A stretch of DNA of 64,000 bases from DSVQ01 sp964484765 (GCA_964484765.1 CAZAGI010000037.1:9656-73655); one strand, 5' to 3'; shown: positions 51,917 to 61,141, counted from the stretch's first letter. The notes: generated from the sequence alone by a model not told the origin. Numbers and translations are program-made.

Positions 51917-54082
51917 TCACAATCGGGCCTCGACCTTGGCTTCCAGAAAGGTCCAATCGGTGAGCAGCTTCGTGACGGCGTCCCAATGCGGTCCATTCAG
52001 CGGGGACAACTTTGCCACTCGCAACAACTGCCAGGGAAGCTCGTCCACCTTGCGAAGATTCACCGCACGAGGTGTCGGTGGCAGAGTCTCGACTCGTCGA
52101 CGCTGTTCCTCGAGGCTTTCCAGAAAAAAGTCCTGCTGATGGAAGTAGTCCGCGAGGCGCTGATGTGCCGTGGCCTCGATTTCTGCGGACGTGAAGTAAT
52201 GCGCTCGCACGGCTCGGTCCAGGTTGCGATGGAAAAAACCGATGAGCAGGCCACGGCGTTGCAGATACGGTCGCAGTTGCCGCAATACTGCGAACAGATC
52301 GCTTTTCGAATCGCTGAGGGGCACTCCCGGATCTTCGACCAGATCGAGAAGTTCGCGATCCGACAAGCCGCGCCGGGCCGCCGCTAGTGACATCAGCGCG
52401 GTCTGCACTGTCGATCGACGAAATTCTCGCTCCAGCCGTTCGATCACCTGATGGAACAATGCGGTGACGGCATCTTCGCCGCGGGGAAACAACGCGATGC
52501 GGTGATTCAACTGCTCAAACGAACCGAAGCCGCGCAATTCTTCCAAGGCCACCAGCAGGTACAACGGATTGGTTGTTTCCGGATTTTCGAGCAGTCGTTG
52601 AATTTGAGAAGCGTCGAGAGTTTTTGCCGAGATCGACGGCACCGTCCTGACAATGTCAATTCGTTCGTCGTTCGACAGTGGGTCAACAGCAAGTCGAAGG
52701 AGATCCCGCTCCGCTAACATTTCCTGCACCGGATGCAAACGGTCCGGCATTTCAATGACGCTGAAGATCAGTTTGACATGCTCCGGCAAAGTCGTCGGCA
52801 GCCAGTGCAAACCACGGGCGAGATCGACTTCATCCAACTGATCCACGGCATCCAGCACAATCACGGTGCGCCGGTCCGCCGGGATGCGATCGAGAAGATT
52901 TCGCCAGGCTGTTGTCAACGATGCCAGATCGGGCGGCAATTCCTCTGCAAAACCGAAGTGACGGGACAGCAACGTACAAAGCCGAAACAGCATCTGGCGC
53001 AGATTGGTTGATTCCGGGCTGGCGCCGATGAAATGCGGCAGCACAAAAACGTCGGCGTGTTCGCGGGTGAAGTCACGCACAAATTTCGCCATCGCCGCCG
53101 ATTTGCCGGATCCGGATCGACCACTGACCATGCAAGGAACGCGGGTGTTGCTCAATGTATATTCGGTCAACTGGTCATACAGTCCGCGGCGTCCCACATA
53201 CACTCTCAAGCGGGACTCGATGAACCGCTCATGCGCCGCGCCATCTGCCGCCATCGGATCGACAGCCGGAATCTTGGGGCGGTCCGCCAGCCCATACTGT
53301 CGTTGAATCGCCGACCAGAGCGTCTCCAGCACCTGGCGGCCGAATTCTTCCAGCCCGCCCAGATACGGCAAGCCCAGGCGGTTCACCTTTTCACGCAGCG
53401 CGGGAGTCAGCCGTTTGTATTCCGACGGATCGATCAAACCGTCACGCGCAAGCGTTTCCAATTCCTGACGATCAACCTCATTTAATTCCAATCGGGCAAT
53501 ATCCCAGCTGATCCGGACTCCGGCGAAACGACATGGATAAGTCGCCGGTTCGGTTGGTATGTCTGCGGTGCGAATCGTCTGTTTCAATTCGGCCTGCTTC
53601 AGTGCGGCGGCATCATTTTCGGCAACAAAAACGTGCTGAAGATCTGTCGGGACGTCGGCCAGAAACTTCGGATCGCGAAAGAAAAACAGCGACTGACTCC
53701 GCATCTCGGCATTGAGCAGCACACCCCACTGGATTTCGAGATCGGTTACGCTTCTTCCGCTATGACGCTGTGTCCAGCCGTGCCTAGATGTTTCCTCGGG
53801 CAGAGAACCGGGAACCCAGCCGTAGCGGTCCCCCAGAATTCCCAGAAAAAACGGGCGACATTCGTCAATATAGTCGAGGCACAGGTCGAGCACTTGATCT
53901 CGTTCGGCCTGTTCCGCCGTGATGCCCCACCGCAGATCGATGTCGACCAGGTGAAACTGGAACGGTTCGAGCCGTTCCCGCAGCGCCGGGAAAACCACCT
54001 TGACGAGATGGTCCCGTTCCGCATGCATATCGCGGAACGTCGAGGAGATGAAGACGCGGATCGTTGACCAGACTGGAGTCAT
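51917..54082 (-). CDS. DUF4062 and NACHT/AAA-like STAND NTPase
   Basis: 721 residues from the ATG at 54082; the frame is open to 54244 but the extra 54 residues are not domain-like. DUF4062 at the N-terminus (TIRVFISSTFRDMHAERD, about 7-130) is the domain found in TEP1, NPHP3 and NWD1. A P-loop NTPase follows with Walker A GRSGSGKS (321-328) and Walker B TVIVLDAVDQLDE, then a helical/winged-helix region with the FHRNLDRAV segment to the C-terminus. STAND NTPases oligomerise on ligand detection. The WD40 sensor is encoded by the next gene, 24 bases downstream. Confidence 0.92.
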   Translation of the reverse strand: MTPVWSTIRVFISSTFRDMHAERDHLVKVVFPALRERLEPFQFHLVDIDLRWGITAEQAERDQVLDLCLDYIDECRPFFLGILGDRYGWVPGSLPEETSRHGWTQRHSGRSVTDLEIQWGVLLNAEMRSQSLFFFRDPKFLADVPTDLQHVFVAENDAAALKQAELKQTIRTADIPTEPATYPCRFAGVRISWDIARLELNEVDRQELETLARDGLIDPSEYKRLTPALREKVNRLGLPYLGGLEEFGRQVLETLWSAIQRQYGLADRPKIPAVDPMAADGAAHERFIESRLRVYVGRRGLYDQLTEYTLSNTRVPCMVSGRSGSGKSAAMAKFVRDFTREHADVFVLPHFIGASPESTNLRQMLFRLCTLLSRHFGFAEELPPDLASLTTAWRNLLDRIPADRRTVIVLDAVDQLDEVDLARGLHWLPTTLPEHVKLIFSVIEMPDRLHPVQEMLAERDLLRLAVDPLSNDERIDIVRTVPSISAKTLDASQIQRLLENPETTNPLYLLVALEELRGFGSFEQLNHRIALFPRGEDAVTALFHQVIERLEREFRRSTVQTALMSLAAARRGLSDRELLDLVEDPGVPLSDSKSDLFAVLRQLRPYLQRRGLLIGFFHRNLDRAVRAHYFTSAEIEATAHQRLADYFHQQDFFLESLEEQRRRVETLPPTPRAVNLRKVDELPWQLLRVAKLSPLNGPHWDAVTKLLTDWTFLEAKVEARL

Positions 54083-54264
54083 CGTACCGGTTCCGCTCGC
54101 GGATTTGCTTTGAAACGGCAACAATACCGTCCCCGGGTACGATGGAAAACAGCGCGGGGTTTCAAAATCTCCTGATCCTGTTCGTGAATGCCGGAGGCGG
54201 CTCAGGATCAGTTGGGCAATCACCAGGCACTCGATCCGAGACATGGTTCGGAGGGGAGATTCGG

Positions 54265-54801
54265 ATGAATACAGAGGTCATCGGCACTCTATCCCATCGC
54301 GATGGGATGTCATGGAGTTCGACCGAGCGCCGCAACATGATCGCTTATCGCAAAGCCGAAGTTGCCATCGAAGTTCCCCGCCGCGGTCGCGTCAAACAAT
54401 CCGTTCGCTGTCCGTTTTGCTATGAGTCGGTGGAACTTGACGTTTGCAGCGGTCGACGAAACGCATTCTTTACGCTGTTGACCGCACCGCTTTGGCTGGC
54501 GCTGTTCGCGGGGTTGGGATGGGCGCTGATTGCAGCGGACATCAGCAAATCGCTGCTGTGGCTTCCCAGACTTTTGCTGTTTGGCATCAGTCCTTTCATC
54601 GTGGGAAACATCGTGTATGCGCTGTTTTTTGGCGCCGACCCGACGGCGGAACAGACCGGATCTACCATCTCCCACGGGGGCAATCACTCCTACTGGCTTC
54701 CGCCACAAAAGAGGAGTCTCAGGATCTGGTGGATCGTTATCGGCGTTGTGGAGTTGATTGGTCTCGGCGTTGGCTATGCGACTTCCGGCGTCCTGCAGTA
54801 A
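54265..54801 (+). CDS. Membrane protein with zinc-binding CxxC motif
   Basis: 178 residues from the ATG at 54265, preceded by GGGGAG. A cytosolic N-terminal part of about 60 residues has CPFC and a later Cys (ELDVC), a partial zinc-ribbon. Three hydrophobic helices follow (about 70-90, 95-118 and 150-170). No family recognised. Divergent from the STAND NTPase operon. Confidence 0.65.
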   Translation: MNTEVIGTLSHRDGMSWSSTERRNMIAYRKAEVAIEVPRRGRVKQSVRCPFCYESVELDVCSGRRNAFFTLLTAPLWLALFAGLGWALIAADISKSLLWLPRLLLFGISPFIVGNIVYALFFGADPTAEQTGSTISHGGNHSYWLPPQKRSLRIWWIVIGVVELIGLGVGYATSGVLQ

Positions 54802-55102
54802 CGAGAGGCAGCAAAGCGCAGGAAGTCGAAATCGGTCCGCGTCGGCTGGATGCTAGTGTTGATCAATTGCAGTACCACCATCGATACCTCCCGCAGTCAC
54901 TTTTCGGGGAATAGTCGTTTTCGGTTCCGACGTCCCCTGGTCTACCCAAAAGCCGCCCAGCGGAATTCCCTGAATCATCCCAACATATTTCACGAACGAT
55001 GGGCTGGTCTCATCGGAATTGATTGATATCATCGAGAGCATTCAGAAGTGGCGCGATGTCTCGTCGAAACATCCGCTGCATCCGACCTTGGCAAAGGTTC
55101 GC
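54802..55102. other. Intergenic stretch, possible decayed minus-strand gene tail
   Basis: About 300 bases between a membrane-protein gene and the second DUF1501 gene. A minus-strand frame (54853-55041) ends in a segment with EPKTTIPRK that recalls the C-terminus of planctomycete transthyretin-like proteins, but the frame is only 62 codons and lacks a signal peptide. It may be a remnant. No repeat or terminator seen. Confidence 0.35.
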
Positions 55103-56503
55103 ATGCTCACCATCCTGTCCGGAGCGACTTCCACCGGATGCAATTCCAGCACGCGGCGCGACTTCATTCGCGTGGGCGGTCTGGGCTTGGGGGGACTGAC
55201 GCTGCCATGGCTCCTGAGCCGCCAGGCGTGGGCGGCGGAACACAGTGCTGTCCGGGATCGGGCGGTCGTGCTGTTGTTTCTCTCGGGCGGAGCCAGCCAT
55301 ATCGAGACGTTCAATCCGAACATGGGTGCCCCCAGTCCGTATTGCAGCCTGACGGGTGAAGTGCAGACATCGCTGCTGGGCGTGACCTTCGGTGGCACAT
55401 TCCCGCAACTGGCGCGACATGCCCATCAGATGGCCGTCGTGCGATCGTTTCAGCATGCCATCGGCGGACACGTCGAAGCCATCCGCCACGTTCTGACCGG
55501 CGGCACCGACCCTTCGGGCAAAGGCGCGAATGGTTTCGGCATGGGCGCCGCCTTCGCGCGGCTGAACGGTGCCAATCATCCACGAACCGGGATGCCGTCG
55601 AGTGCATTGCTGAACTCGGAAGAGGTTGATCCGCAATATCGGAATGAGAAAGAGCGGGTCGAGCGCGGCTCGGCTCCGAACGGCTTGGGATCGAACTTCG
55701 CGCCCTTCATTCCGGAAGGAAAAGGGGATGCCGTCAAAAATCTCACGCTCAACATGACGACTGACCGGCTCGATGACCGACGGGCTTTGTTGACCGCGCT
55801 CGACCGGTTTCGGCGCACGTCCGAAGAAGCCGAGGCGTGGGCCGGCGTCGACAAGTACACGCAGCAGGCGTTCGACGTCATCCTGGGATCGACGGCGGAA
55901 GCGTTCGATCTCTCTCGCGAGCATCCGCGATTGGTAGAGCGCTACGACACCAGCGGCTTCCAGGTGGGCAAGAAAGTTTTTCGCTCGTCGCAACTGGGTC
56001 ATCACATGCTGACGGCGCGGCGACTCATCGAAGCCGGTTGTGGTTTCGTGACCGTCCACAGCGCGGGATGGGATATGCATGCGGACGGCAACAATCCGGG
56101 CATCGAGTCGGGCATGGAAATGCTCGGCCGCCCGGTCGACAAAGCCGTCTCCGCCTTTCTGGAAGACCTGAACGATCGGTCGCTGTTGGACAAGGTGCTG
56201 CTCATCATCACGGGCGATTTCGGCCGCAGTCCAACCGTCAACAACCGCGGCGGCCGCGATCACTGGCCTAAGCTCTGCACGCTCGCGCTCGCCGGCGGGG
56301 GAATCCACCGGGGACGGGTCATCGGCCAGTCGTCGCGCCGAAATGACGAACCGTTGACGGAACCGATCGCGCCAGGGCAATTGCTGGCCTCGGTGATGCA
56401 CACTTTGTTCGATATCAGCGCGCTGCGCGTCCGCACAGGGGTGCCACGTGAACTCCTGCAGATCATCGAACAGCATGCCCCGATTCCCGATCTCCTGGCA
56501 TGA
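55103..56503 (+). CDS. DUF1501 family Tat-exported protein
   Basis: 466 residues from the ATG at 55103; the open frame extends upstream to 55019 but the Tat signal fits this start. The signal has STRRDFIRVGGLGLGGL and a cleavage-like AWA. The body carries LLFLSGGASHIETFNPN, VVRSFQHAIGGH, TGDFGRSPTVNNRGGRDHWP and an ALAGGGIHRG segment, all DUF1501 marks. It is more divergent from the copy at 21398 than expected for a recent duplication. It is convergent with the 2-hydroxyacid dehydrogenase gene. The substrate is unknown. Confidence 0.93.
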   Translation: MLTILSGATSTGCNSSTRRDFIRVGGLGLGGLTLPWLLSRQAWAAEHSAVRDRAVVLLFLSGGASHIETFNPNMGAPSPYCSLTGEVQTSLLGVTFGGTFPQLARHAHQMAVVRSFQHAIGGHVEAIRHVLTGGTDPSGKGANGFGMGAAFARLNGANHPRTGMPSSALLNSEEVDPQYRNEKERVERGSAPNGLGSNFAPFIPEGKGDAVKNLTLNMTTDRLDDRRALLTALDRFRRTSEEAEAWAGVDKYTQQAFDVILGSTAEAFDLSREHPRLVERYDTSGFQVGKKVFRSSQLGHHMLTARRLIEAGCGFVTVHSAGWDMHADGNNPGIESGMEMLGRPVDKAVSAFLEDLNDRSLLDKVLLIITGDFGRSPTVNNRGGRDHWPKLCTLALAGGGIHRGRVIGQSSRRNDEPLTEPIAPGQLLASVMHTLFDISALRVRTGVPRELLQIIEQHAPIPDLLA

Positions 56504-56550
56504 CCGGCGGACATGCGGAGGTCGATGGAACCGTGGAAGAACCGACGGTT

Positions 56551-57591
56551 CTATCTGTGAACAGGTCGGAAACGATTGCTGGGCACGTTCAGCACTTCGG
56601 GATTGACGAGAAAGAGCGGATGCTGACCCGACAGCACCAGCGCGGCGTTGCGGGCGCCGCGGGTTTTGGAATCCAGCGACGATTCGACCGAGCTGCCGGC
56701 GCAGTGCGGTGTCATCAGGACGTTGTCGAGTTCGAAAAACGGATGCGGTGGCGGCGGTCCCGGTTCGGCGAACACGTTGATGCCGTCAAACACATCAAGC
56801 GCGGCCCCCCCGATCCGCCGCGTTTGCAGGGCGTCGATCAATGCGGCTTCGTCCACCAAGGCGCCGCGCGCGGTGTTGACGAACACGGCCGTTGACTTGA
56901 GCAACCTGATCCGCGATTCGTTGATGATGCCACGGGTGTCAGCCATCAATGGAAGATGCAGCGAGATGTAATCGGCTTCAGCAAGGATCGATTCAAGCGG
57001 GGCGAGGGTCACACCGAGATCGGCGGCGAGCCCGCGGTATTTTTCGGGATTTCGGACCCACGACAACAATCGCAATCCAAACCCTGCGGCGCGAACGGCC
57101 ACGGCTTGGGCGCTGGCTCCGAAACCAATCAGCGCCAGTGTTTGACCGGCCAACCGATGCACGCCGGGATGACTGCGGGCGGTCCAGCGACCGGCGCGCA
57201 TCGCCGTCATCATCTCAGGCAGTCGACGATGAAACGCCAGCAACAGCGCCATCGTATGCTCGGCCTGCTCATTCAGGCAAAAATCCGGCACGTTGGCGAC
57301 CAGGATACCGTGTTCGGTCGCGGCGGCGATGTCGATCTTGTCGGTCCCGGCACCGAGGCGCGAGATCACGCGGCACTTACCCAACCCTTCGATCACACGG
57401 CGCGGGACTGTGGATGAAACCACCAGCAGCGCATCACAGTCCGCGGCAGCCGCCAGAATTTCTTCGGGCTGCTGTCCTTCAATCTCCGTCAAAACCGCGC
57501 CGACCCTGGCCAACTCTTCCCGTTCAACCGCTTCCGTCGGATAGGTGAGCGCGTTCAGACGGACGGCATTAAACATCGGCGACTGTTCCAT
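56551..57591 (-). CDS. D-isomer-specific 2-hydroxyacid dehydrogenase
   Basis: 346 residues (an ATG five codons in is an alternative start). It resembles phosphoglycerate-dehydrogenase-type enzymes that reduce 2-keto acids with NAD(P)H. The nucleotide loop is ALIGFGASAQAVA near residue 152, a GxGxxA form. Catalytic residues are Arg in NTARGALVDEAAL, an acidic residue in ALDVFDG and His in MTPHCAGSS. An early segment reads SRLGAGTDKIDI, as in the family. The end of a minus-strand catabolic run that includes a sugar-acid dehydratase and an aldolase. Confidence 0.92.
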   Translation of the reverse strand: MEQSPMFNAVRLNALTYPTEAVEREELARVGAVLTEIEGQQPEEILAAAADCDALLVVSSTVPRRVIEGLGKCRVISRLGAGTDKIDIAAATEHGILVANVPDFCLNEQAEHTMALLLAFHRRLPEMMTAMRAGRWTARSHPGVHRLAGQTLALIGFGASAQAVAVRAAGFGLRLLSWVRNPEKYRGLAADLGVTLAPLESILAEADYISLHLPLMADTRGIINESRIRLLKSTAVFVNTARGALVDEAALIDALQTRRIGGAALDVFDGINVFAEPGPPPPHPFFELDNVLMTPHCAGSSVESSLDSKTRGARNAALVLSGQHPLFLVNPEVLNVPSNRFRPVHR

Positions 57592-57616
57592 CGTAGGTCA
57601 GCTTGAAATCCAATGC

Positions 57617-57690
57617 GTCGGGGCAGGGGCCCCGGCCTATCTCATTTGAGTCTTTCGTTGAAAACAATGGTCGGGGCTCCTGCCCCGACT
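57617..57690. repeat. Facing pair of GTCGGGGCAGGGGCC repeats
   Basis: A left unit (57617-57640) and an inverted right unit (57669-57690) with nearly complementary G+C-rich arms and a loop of about 28 bases. Same family as the single unit at 15996 and the pair at 61033. It lies between the dehydrogenase and the dehydratase genes, on the transcript of both, so it could form a strong RNA stem. Confidence 0.88.
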
Positions 57691-57713
57691 CTGTGAGACT
57701 GCTCTACGCGGCG

Positions 57714-58865
57714 CTATCCTTTGGTGAACTCCTTCAACCATCGATCGTCCCACAGTGAGGGAAACGGATTGCGCTGCGGTGGGTGCGCGGCGATGACTGC
57801 CTCGTCGAGTTCGATTCCCAAACCGGGCTGCGTCGGCAGGTGATATCGGCCGTTCTCGCAGGGATTCCACCCACGCACGAAGTCCCGTCGCCAGGGAACG
57901 TCGAAGTCGCCGAAGTTTTCCTGAAACAGAACGTGCGGCGTCGACCAGCCGAACTGGATCGCCGCACACAAGGCGACCGGTCCGATCGAGCAATGCGGAG
58001 CGAGCCGCAGATCCTGCGGTTGCATCAGTGCCGCGATCTTCTTGCCGATCGACAATCCTCCACAGTGAGCGAGGTCGAGTTGCACGATATCGCAGGCTCG
58101 CATTGTGGCTAGTCGAGCGAACTCTTCCAGCAAGTAGAGCCGTTCGCCCGCGGCGATGGGAAACGGTAAGCGCAGTTTGACTTCCTTCAACAGGTCCAGA
58201 CTCCACGGCGTGACCGGTTCCTCATACCAGGCCGGGCGGTACGGGGTGAGCCGCCGTCCTATTTCGATCGCACACTCCACCGACAACCGGCCGTGGACTT
58301 CGATCATCAAGTCGACATCGTCGCCCACCGCTCCGCGCACGGCCGCCACGATGGCTTCCGCGGACTGCACCGCCTCCGCGGACATTTCTTTCCATACCGT
58401 GCTGAAGGGATCGAACTTCATCGCCCGATAACCCCGCGCGACCACCATTTTCGCTTTGTCGGCGTAGTCTTCCGGCGTGTGCGCCCCGCCGTACCAGCCG
58501 TTCGCATAGGCGGGTAGTTCTTCCCGCGCGCGGCCTCCCAGCAGGTTGTAGACCGGCTGTCCGCAGGCTTTGCCGATGATGTCCCACAGGGCGATCTCGA
58601 CGCCGCTGATCGCCGTGAGAATGGTCGCACCTCCTTGATACTGGTCGCGAATCATCCCGCCGATAACGCTCTCCACATCAAAGGGATCAACACCGATGAG
58701 GCGTTCTTCGACCCAATCGTGCAGCAGGCATTGCACGGCCCGTTCCTGCCATTCCAGCGACGCTTCGCCGATCCCGGTCAGGCCTGTGTCCGTGGTCAAA
58801 CGCAGAAACAGATAGTTCCGCAGGCCTGCATGCGTGAGGAATGTTTCCAGCCGCGTGATTCTCAT
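57714..58865 (-). CDS. Sugar-acid dehydratase of the enolase superfamily (galactonate dehydratase-like)
   Basis: 383 residues with the mandelate racemase/muconate-lactonizing layout: N-terminal capping domain, then a TIM-like barrel. Visible active-site segments are MKFDPF near residue 150, IEVHGRLS (metal ligand Glu189 and neighbouring His191), WYEEPVTP (Glu215 or Glu216) and AGERLY (Glu241), with APHCSIGP later. The EVHGR phrase puts it near D-galactonate dehydratase. It would dehydrate an aldonic acid to a 2-keto-3-deoxy acid. The HpcH/HpaI aldolase gene upstream would fit the next step. Confidence 0.9.
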   Translation of the reverse strand: MRITRLETFLTHAGLRNYLFLRLTTDTGLTGIGEASLEWQERAVQCLLHDWVEERLIGVDPFDVESVIGGMIRDQYQGGATILTAISGVEIALWDIIGKACGQPVYNLLGGRAREELPAYANGWYGGAHTPEDYADKAKMVVARGYRAMKFDPFSTVWKEMSAEAVQSAEAIVAAVRGAVGDDVDLMIEVHGRLSVECAIEIGRRLTPYRPAWYEEPVTPWSLDLLKEVKLRLPFPIAAGERLYLLEEFARLATMRACDIVQLDLAHCGGLSIGKKIAALMQPQDLRLAPHCSIGPVALCAAIQFGWSTPHVLFQENFGDFDVPWRRDFVRGWNPCENGRYHLPTQPGLGIELDEAVIAAHPPQRNPFPSLWDDRWLKEFTKG

Positions 58866-58920
58866 GACGCCAGGATTCCCGAGGGCACCGTTGCGAAGGG
58901 CCGAAGAAAGACAGGCAACA

Positions 58921-59697
58921 TCATGCCCCGTCGCGGATTTCGCGGAAAGCGCGTTCGCAGCCTTTGATCATGTACTCGAAGTCGTTCCCCGCCTGCATCC
59001 ATTGGACGCCGCATTCGATCAGCGTTTTGGCGAAGGCCGGGTTGGCTCCCAGCCCGGAACCGAGAAACTTCCCCGCGGCCTTCGCTTTCTTGGCCATGGT
59101 CCGGATCGCGTCAAGCACTTCCGGATGCGTGGTCTGTCCGAGGCGGCCCATCGACCCCGAGAGATCCTGCGGTCCCATCACCAGCGAATCGAGGCCTTCG
59201 ATCCGCAGAACTTCGTCAATCTCCTTTACCAGTTCCACGGTTTCCACTTGAGCGGTGACGAACACATCGCGATTGGCCTGAGCCAGATACGCCTGCTGCT
59301 CCATGCGGCCGTATTGCATGGGACGGCGTGGTCCGAACCCGCGCGTGCCAAGCGGTGGATACCGGCAGGCGGAAACGAAGTCGGCCACTTCTTTCGCGGA
59401 ATACGCCCGCGGCAGGATGATTCCCTCGGCTCCGGAATCGAGCACACGTTTGATCCACGCCACATCGTTGTTCGGAATCCGCACGATGGCGGCGACTCCA
59501 CCGGCCCGCGCTGCCATCAGATGGCCGAGCATCGACTCGGTGGTCATGGCGTTGTGTTCGAGGTCGATCCAGACGAAATCAACGCTTCCCGCGATCGCTT
59601 CCGTGACGGTGGGGTCGGTCGTCGTAATCCCCGCCCCGAGCACGATCTCACCGGCTCGCAGTTTTTCTCGCATCGTGTTGATGTGGTTGCTGATCAT
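58921..59697 (-). CDS. HpcH/HpaI-type 2-keto-3-deoxy acid aldolase
   Basis: 258 residues from the ATG at 59697; a longer start at 59739 would run into the adjacent palindromic repeat. These class II aldolases cleave 2-keto-3-deoxy acids to pyruvate and an aldehyde. Typical segments: FVWIDLEHNAM, IVRIPNNDVAWIKRVLDSGAEGIILPR, the metal Glu in AQVETVELV, and MGPQDLSGSMG with the second metal ligand. Paired with the dehydratase 55 bases downstream, it suggests a route for sugar-acid breakdown. Confidence 0.93.
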   Translation of the reverse strand: MISNHINTMREKLRAGEIVLGAGITTTDPTVTEAIAGSVDFVWIDLEHNAMTTESMLGHLMAARAGGVAAIVRIPNNDVAWIKRVLDSGAEGIILPRAYSAKEVADFVSACRYPPLGTRGFGPRRPMQYGRMEQQAYLAQANRDVFVTAQVETVELVKEIDEVLRIEGLDSLVMGPQDLSGSMGRLGQTTHPEVLDAIRTMAKKAKAAGKFLGSGLGANPAFAKTLIECGVQWMQAGNDFEYMIKGCERAFREIRDGA

Positions 59698-59746
59698 GCG
59701 GTCTCTTTTCCAAATCGATAACGTGATTCTCTTTGGCAAGCGAGTC

Positions 59747-59810
59747 TGAGCGGCACGGCGCTAGCCGCCGGTTCCGTGTAAGACACCGGCGGCTAGCGCC
59801 GTGCCGCTCA
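59747..59810. repeat. Perfect 26-bp inverted repeat, GAGCGGCACGGCGCTAGCCG type
   Basis: Arms at 59747-59772 and 59785-59810 are perfectly complementary with a 12-base loop, giving a very stable G+C-rich hairpin. It lies between the luciferase-like oxidoreductase and the HpcH aldolase genes and may attenuate or terminate transcription between them. A different family from the other palindromes in the window. Confidence 0.92.
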
Positions 59811-59873
59811 CAGATGAAAACCATGCTTGCCCAAAGCTGCAAGCATGGCACCCCCGAAAGTTTTCCAGGTGGA

Positions 59874-60977
59874 TCAGGAGCACACAGCCTTGTTGAGGGC
59901 CGGCATCAGTTCTTTCGCGAACAGTTCCATGCTGTGGACCCAACTCGCTTTATCATCCCAGTCGTAGCTCATCAGAACCAGCGTGCCGAATGGGCCGGTT
60001 TCCTCGATCAATCGCAACAACCGCCGCAGGACTTCATCCACATCGCCGGCGATGATCTGCTCGTTCATCAGATAATCGAGATTGCACTCGGAATTCGGCA
60101 TCGCCAGATCGCGTTTGTAGATTTTCCGTCCGAGGCCTTTATCGAAGAGGCCGCCGATGTACTCGTAGTTCCGACCGAGAGAATTGGACCGCGCCCGCGC
60201 CACGGCCTCCTTCGTTGTGTCGGCGAGGAAGATCGAGCGTGTGACTTTGTAGTCGGAACGCTGCGGGTCACGACCGGCGGCTTGAGCCGCGTTGGCATAG
60301 GTCTGCCACATGTCCGCCACGACATTGCCCGCCACGAGACAATGCGCGAACGGCTGATAACCGCGCTGCCCCGCAATCTTCATGCTGTACGAGTCGCGGC
60401 TCATGCCCGGCATGGAAATCGGCGGCGTCGGCTGTTGCAACGGACGATGAATGAAGCCGATCAGACATTCCGGATCGACATTGTCCCGCAAGTGGAATTG
60501 CCAGAAGCGGCCGTTGTGTTCGTAGGGCGGATCGGTCGACCAGAGTTTGAGGATCACGTCGATGGCTTCCAGCGCCATCGCGCCGCCGTCCTTCGGATCG
60601 ACGCCGTACAGTTCCTGATCCGCCGTCACGCTGCCGTTGCCAAAGCAGAGGTTGAGCCGGCCTTTCGACAGGTGATCGAGAAACGCCAGGCGACTGGCAA
60701 CATGCGCCGGGTGATGCTGATTCAAACAGACGGGAGCAGGTCCAAAGCGGATCTGTTTCGTTTCGCCGAGCGCCCGCGCGATGAACATTTCGGGCATCAC
60801 GATGGTTTCGTACTTCATCGTGTGATGCTCGCCGATCCAGAACTCCTTGAAGCCGAGTTCCTCGGCGAGCACGATGAGTTCCAGATCTTCGTCGTACCCT
60901 TGCGCGAGTGGTTTTTCAGGCGGATGAAACGGCATGATGAACATACCGTAGTCGATCTGCGAAACACGGTCGGTCAT
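59874..60977 (-). CDS. LLM-class flavin-dependent oxidoreductase
   Basis: 367 residues with the bacterial luciferase-like barrel. Family segments include YGMFIMPFHPPEKP at the start, EFWIGEHHTMKYE near residue 46, RFGPAPVCLNQHHPAHVASR near 77-96, and GRLNLCFGNG. These enzymes oxidise substrates with reduced FMN from a partner reductase; the substrate here is not evident. The HPAHVA phrase is shared with alkane- and monoterpene-oxidising members. No flavin reductase gene is adjacent. Confidence 0.92.
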   Translation of the reverse strand: MTDRVSQIDYGMFIMPFHPPEKPLAQGYDEDLELIVLAEELGFKEFWIGEHHTMKYETIVMPEMFIARALGETKQIRFGPAPVCLNQHHPAHVASRLAFLDHLSKGRLNLCFGNGSVTADQELYGVDPKDGGAMALEAIDVILKLWSTDPPYEHNGRFWQFHLRDNVDPECLIGFIHRPLQQPTPPISMPGMSRDSYSMKIAGQRGYQPFAHCLVAGNVVADMWQTYANAAQAAGRDPQRSDYKVTRSIFLADTTKEAVARARSNSLGRNYEYIGGLFDKGLGRKIYKRDLAMPNSECNLDYLMNEQIIAGDVDEVLRRLLRLIEETGPFGTLVLMSYDWDDKASWVHSMELFAKELMPALNKAVCS

Positions 60978-61032
60978 GCTGCGTCTCCGTGGTGGCTGTC
61001 AACGAACATCGAGTCAGTTTGAATCGAAAAAT

Positions 61033-61103
61033 GTCGGGGCAGGGGCCCCGACCTATGATTATCCACTATTCTTCACATCCATAGGTCGGGGCCCTGCCCC
61101 GAC
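61033..61103. repeat. Facing pair of GTCGGGGCAGGGGCCCCGAC repeats
   Basis: A unit at 61033-61057 and its inverted partner at 61080-61103, complementary except for one missing G, with a 22-base AT-rich loop. Same family as 57617-57690 and the lone unit at 15996. It separates the cyclase gene from the downstream luciferase-like gene. Confidence 0.9.
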
Positions 61104-61141
61104 TCTCCAAACGGATCCGGTCCGATCACTTGGATAGCAGA

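Noticed and set aside
54853..55041. 62-codon minus-strand frame with a transthyretin-like ending
   Set aside because: No signal peptide, ribosome site or complete domain; the resemblance rests on a few residues.
59747..59810. Perfect inverted repeat taken as insertion-sequence ends
   Set aside because: Only 12 bases separate the arms, leaving no room for a transposase, and no flanking target duplication is visible.
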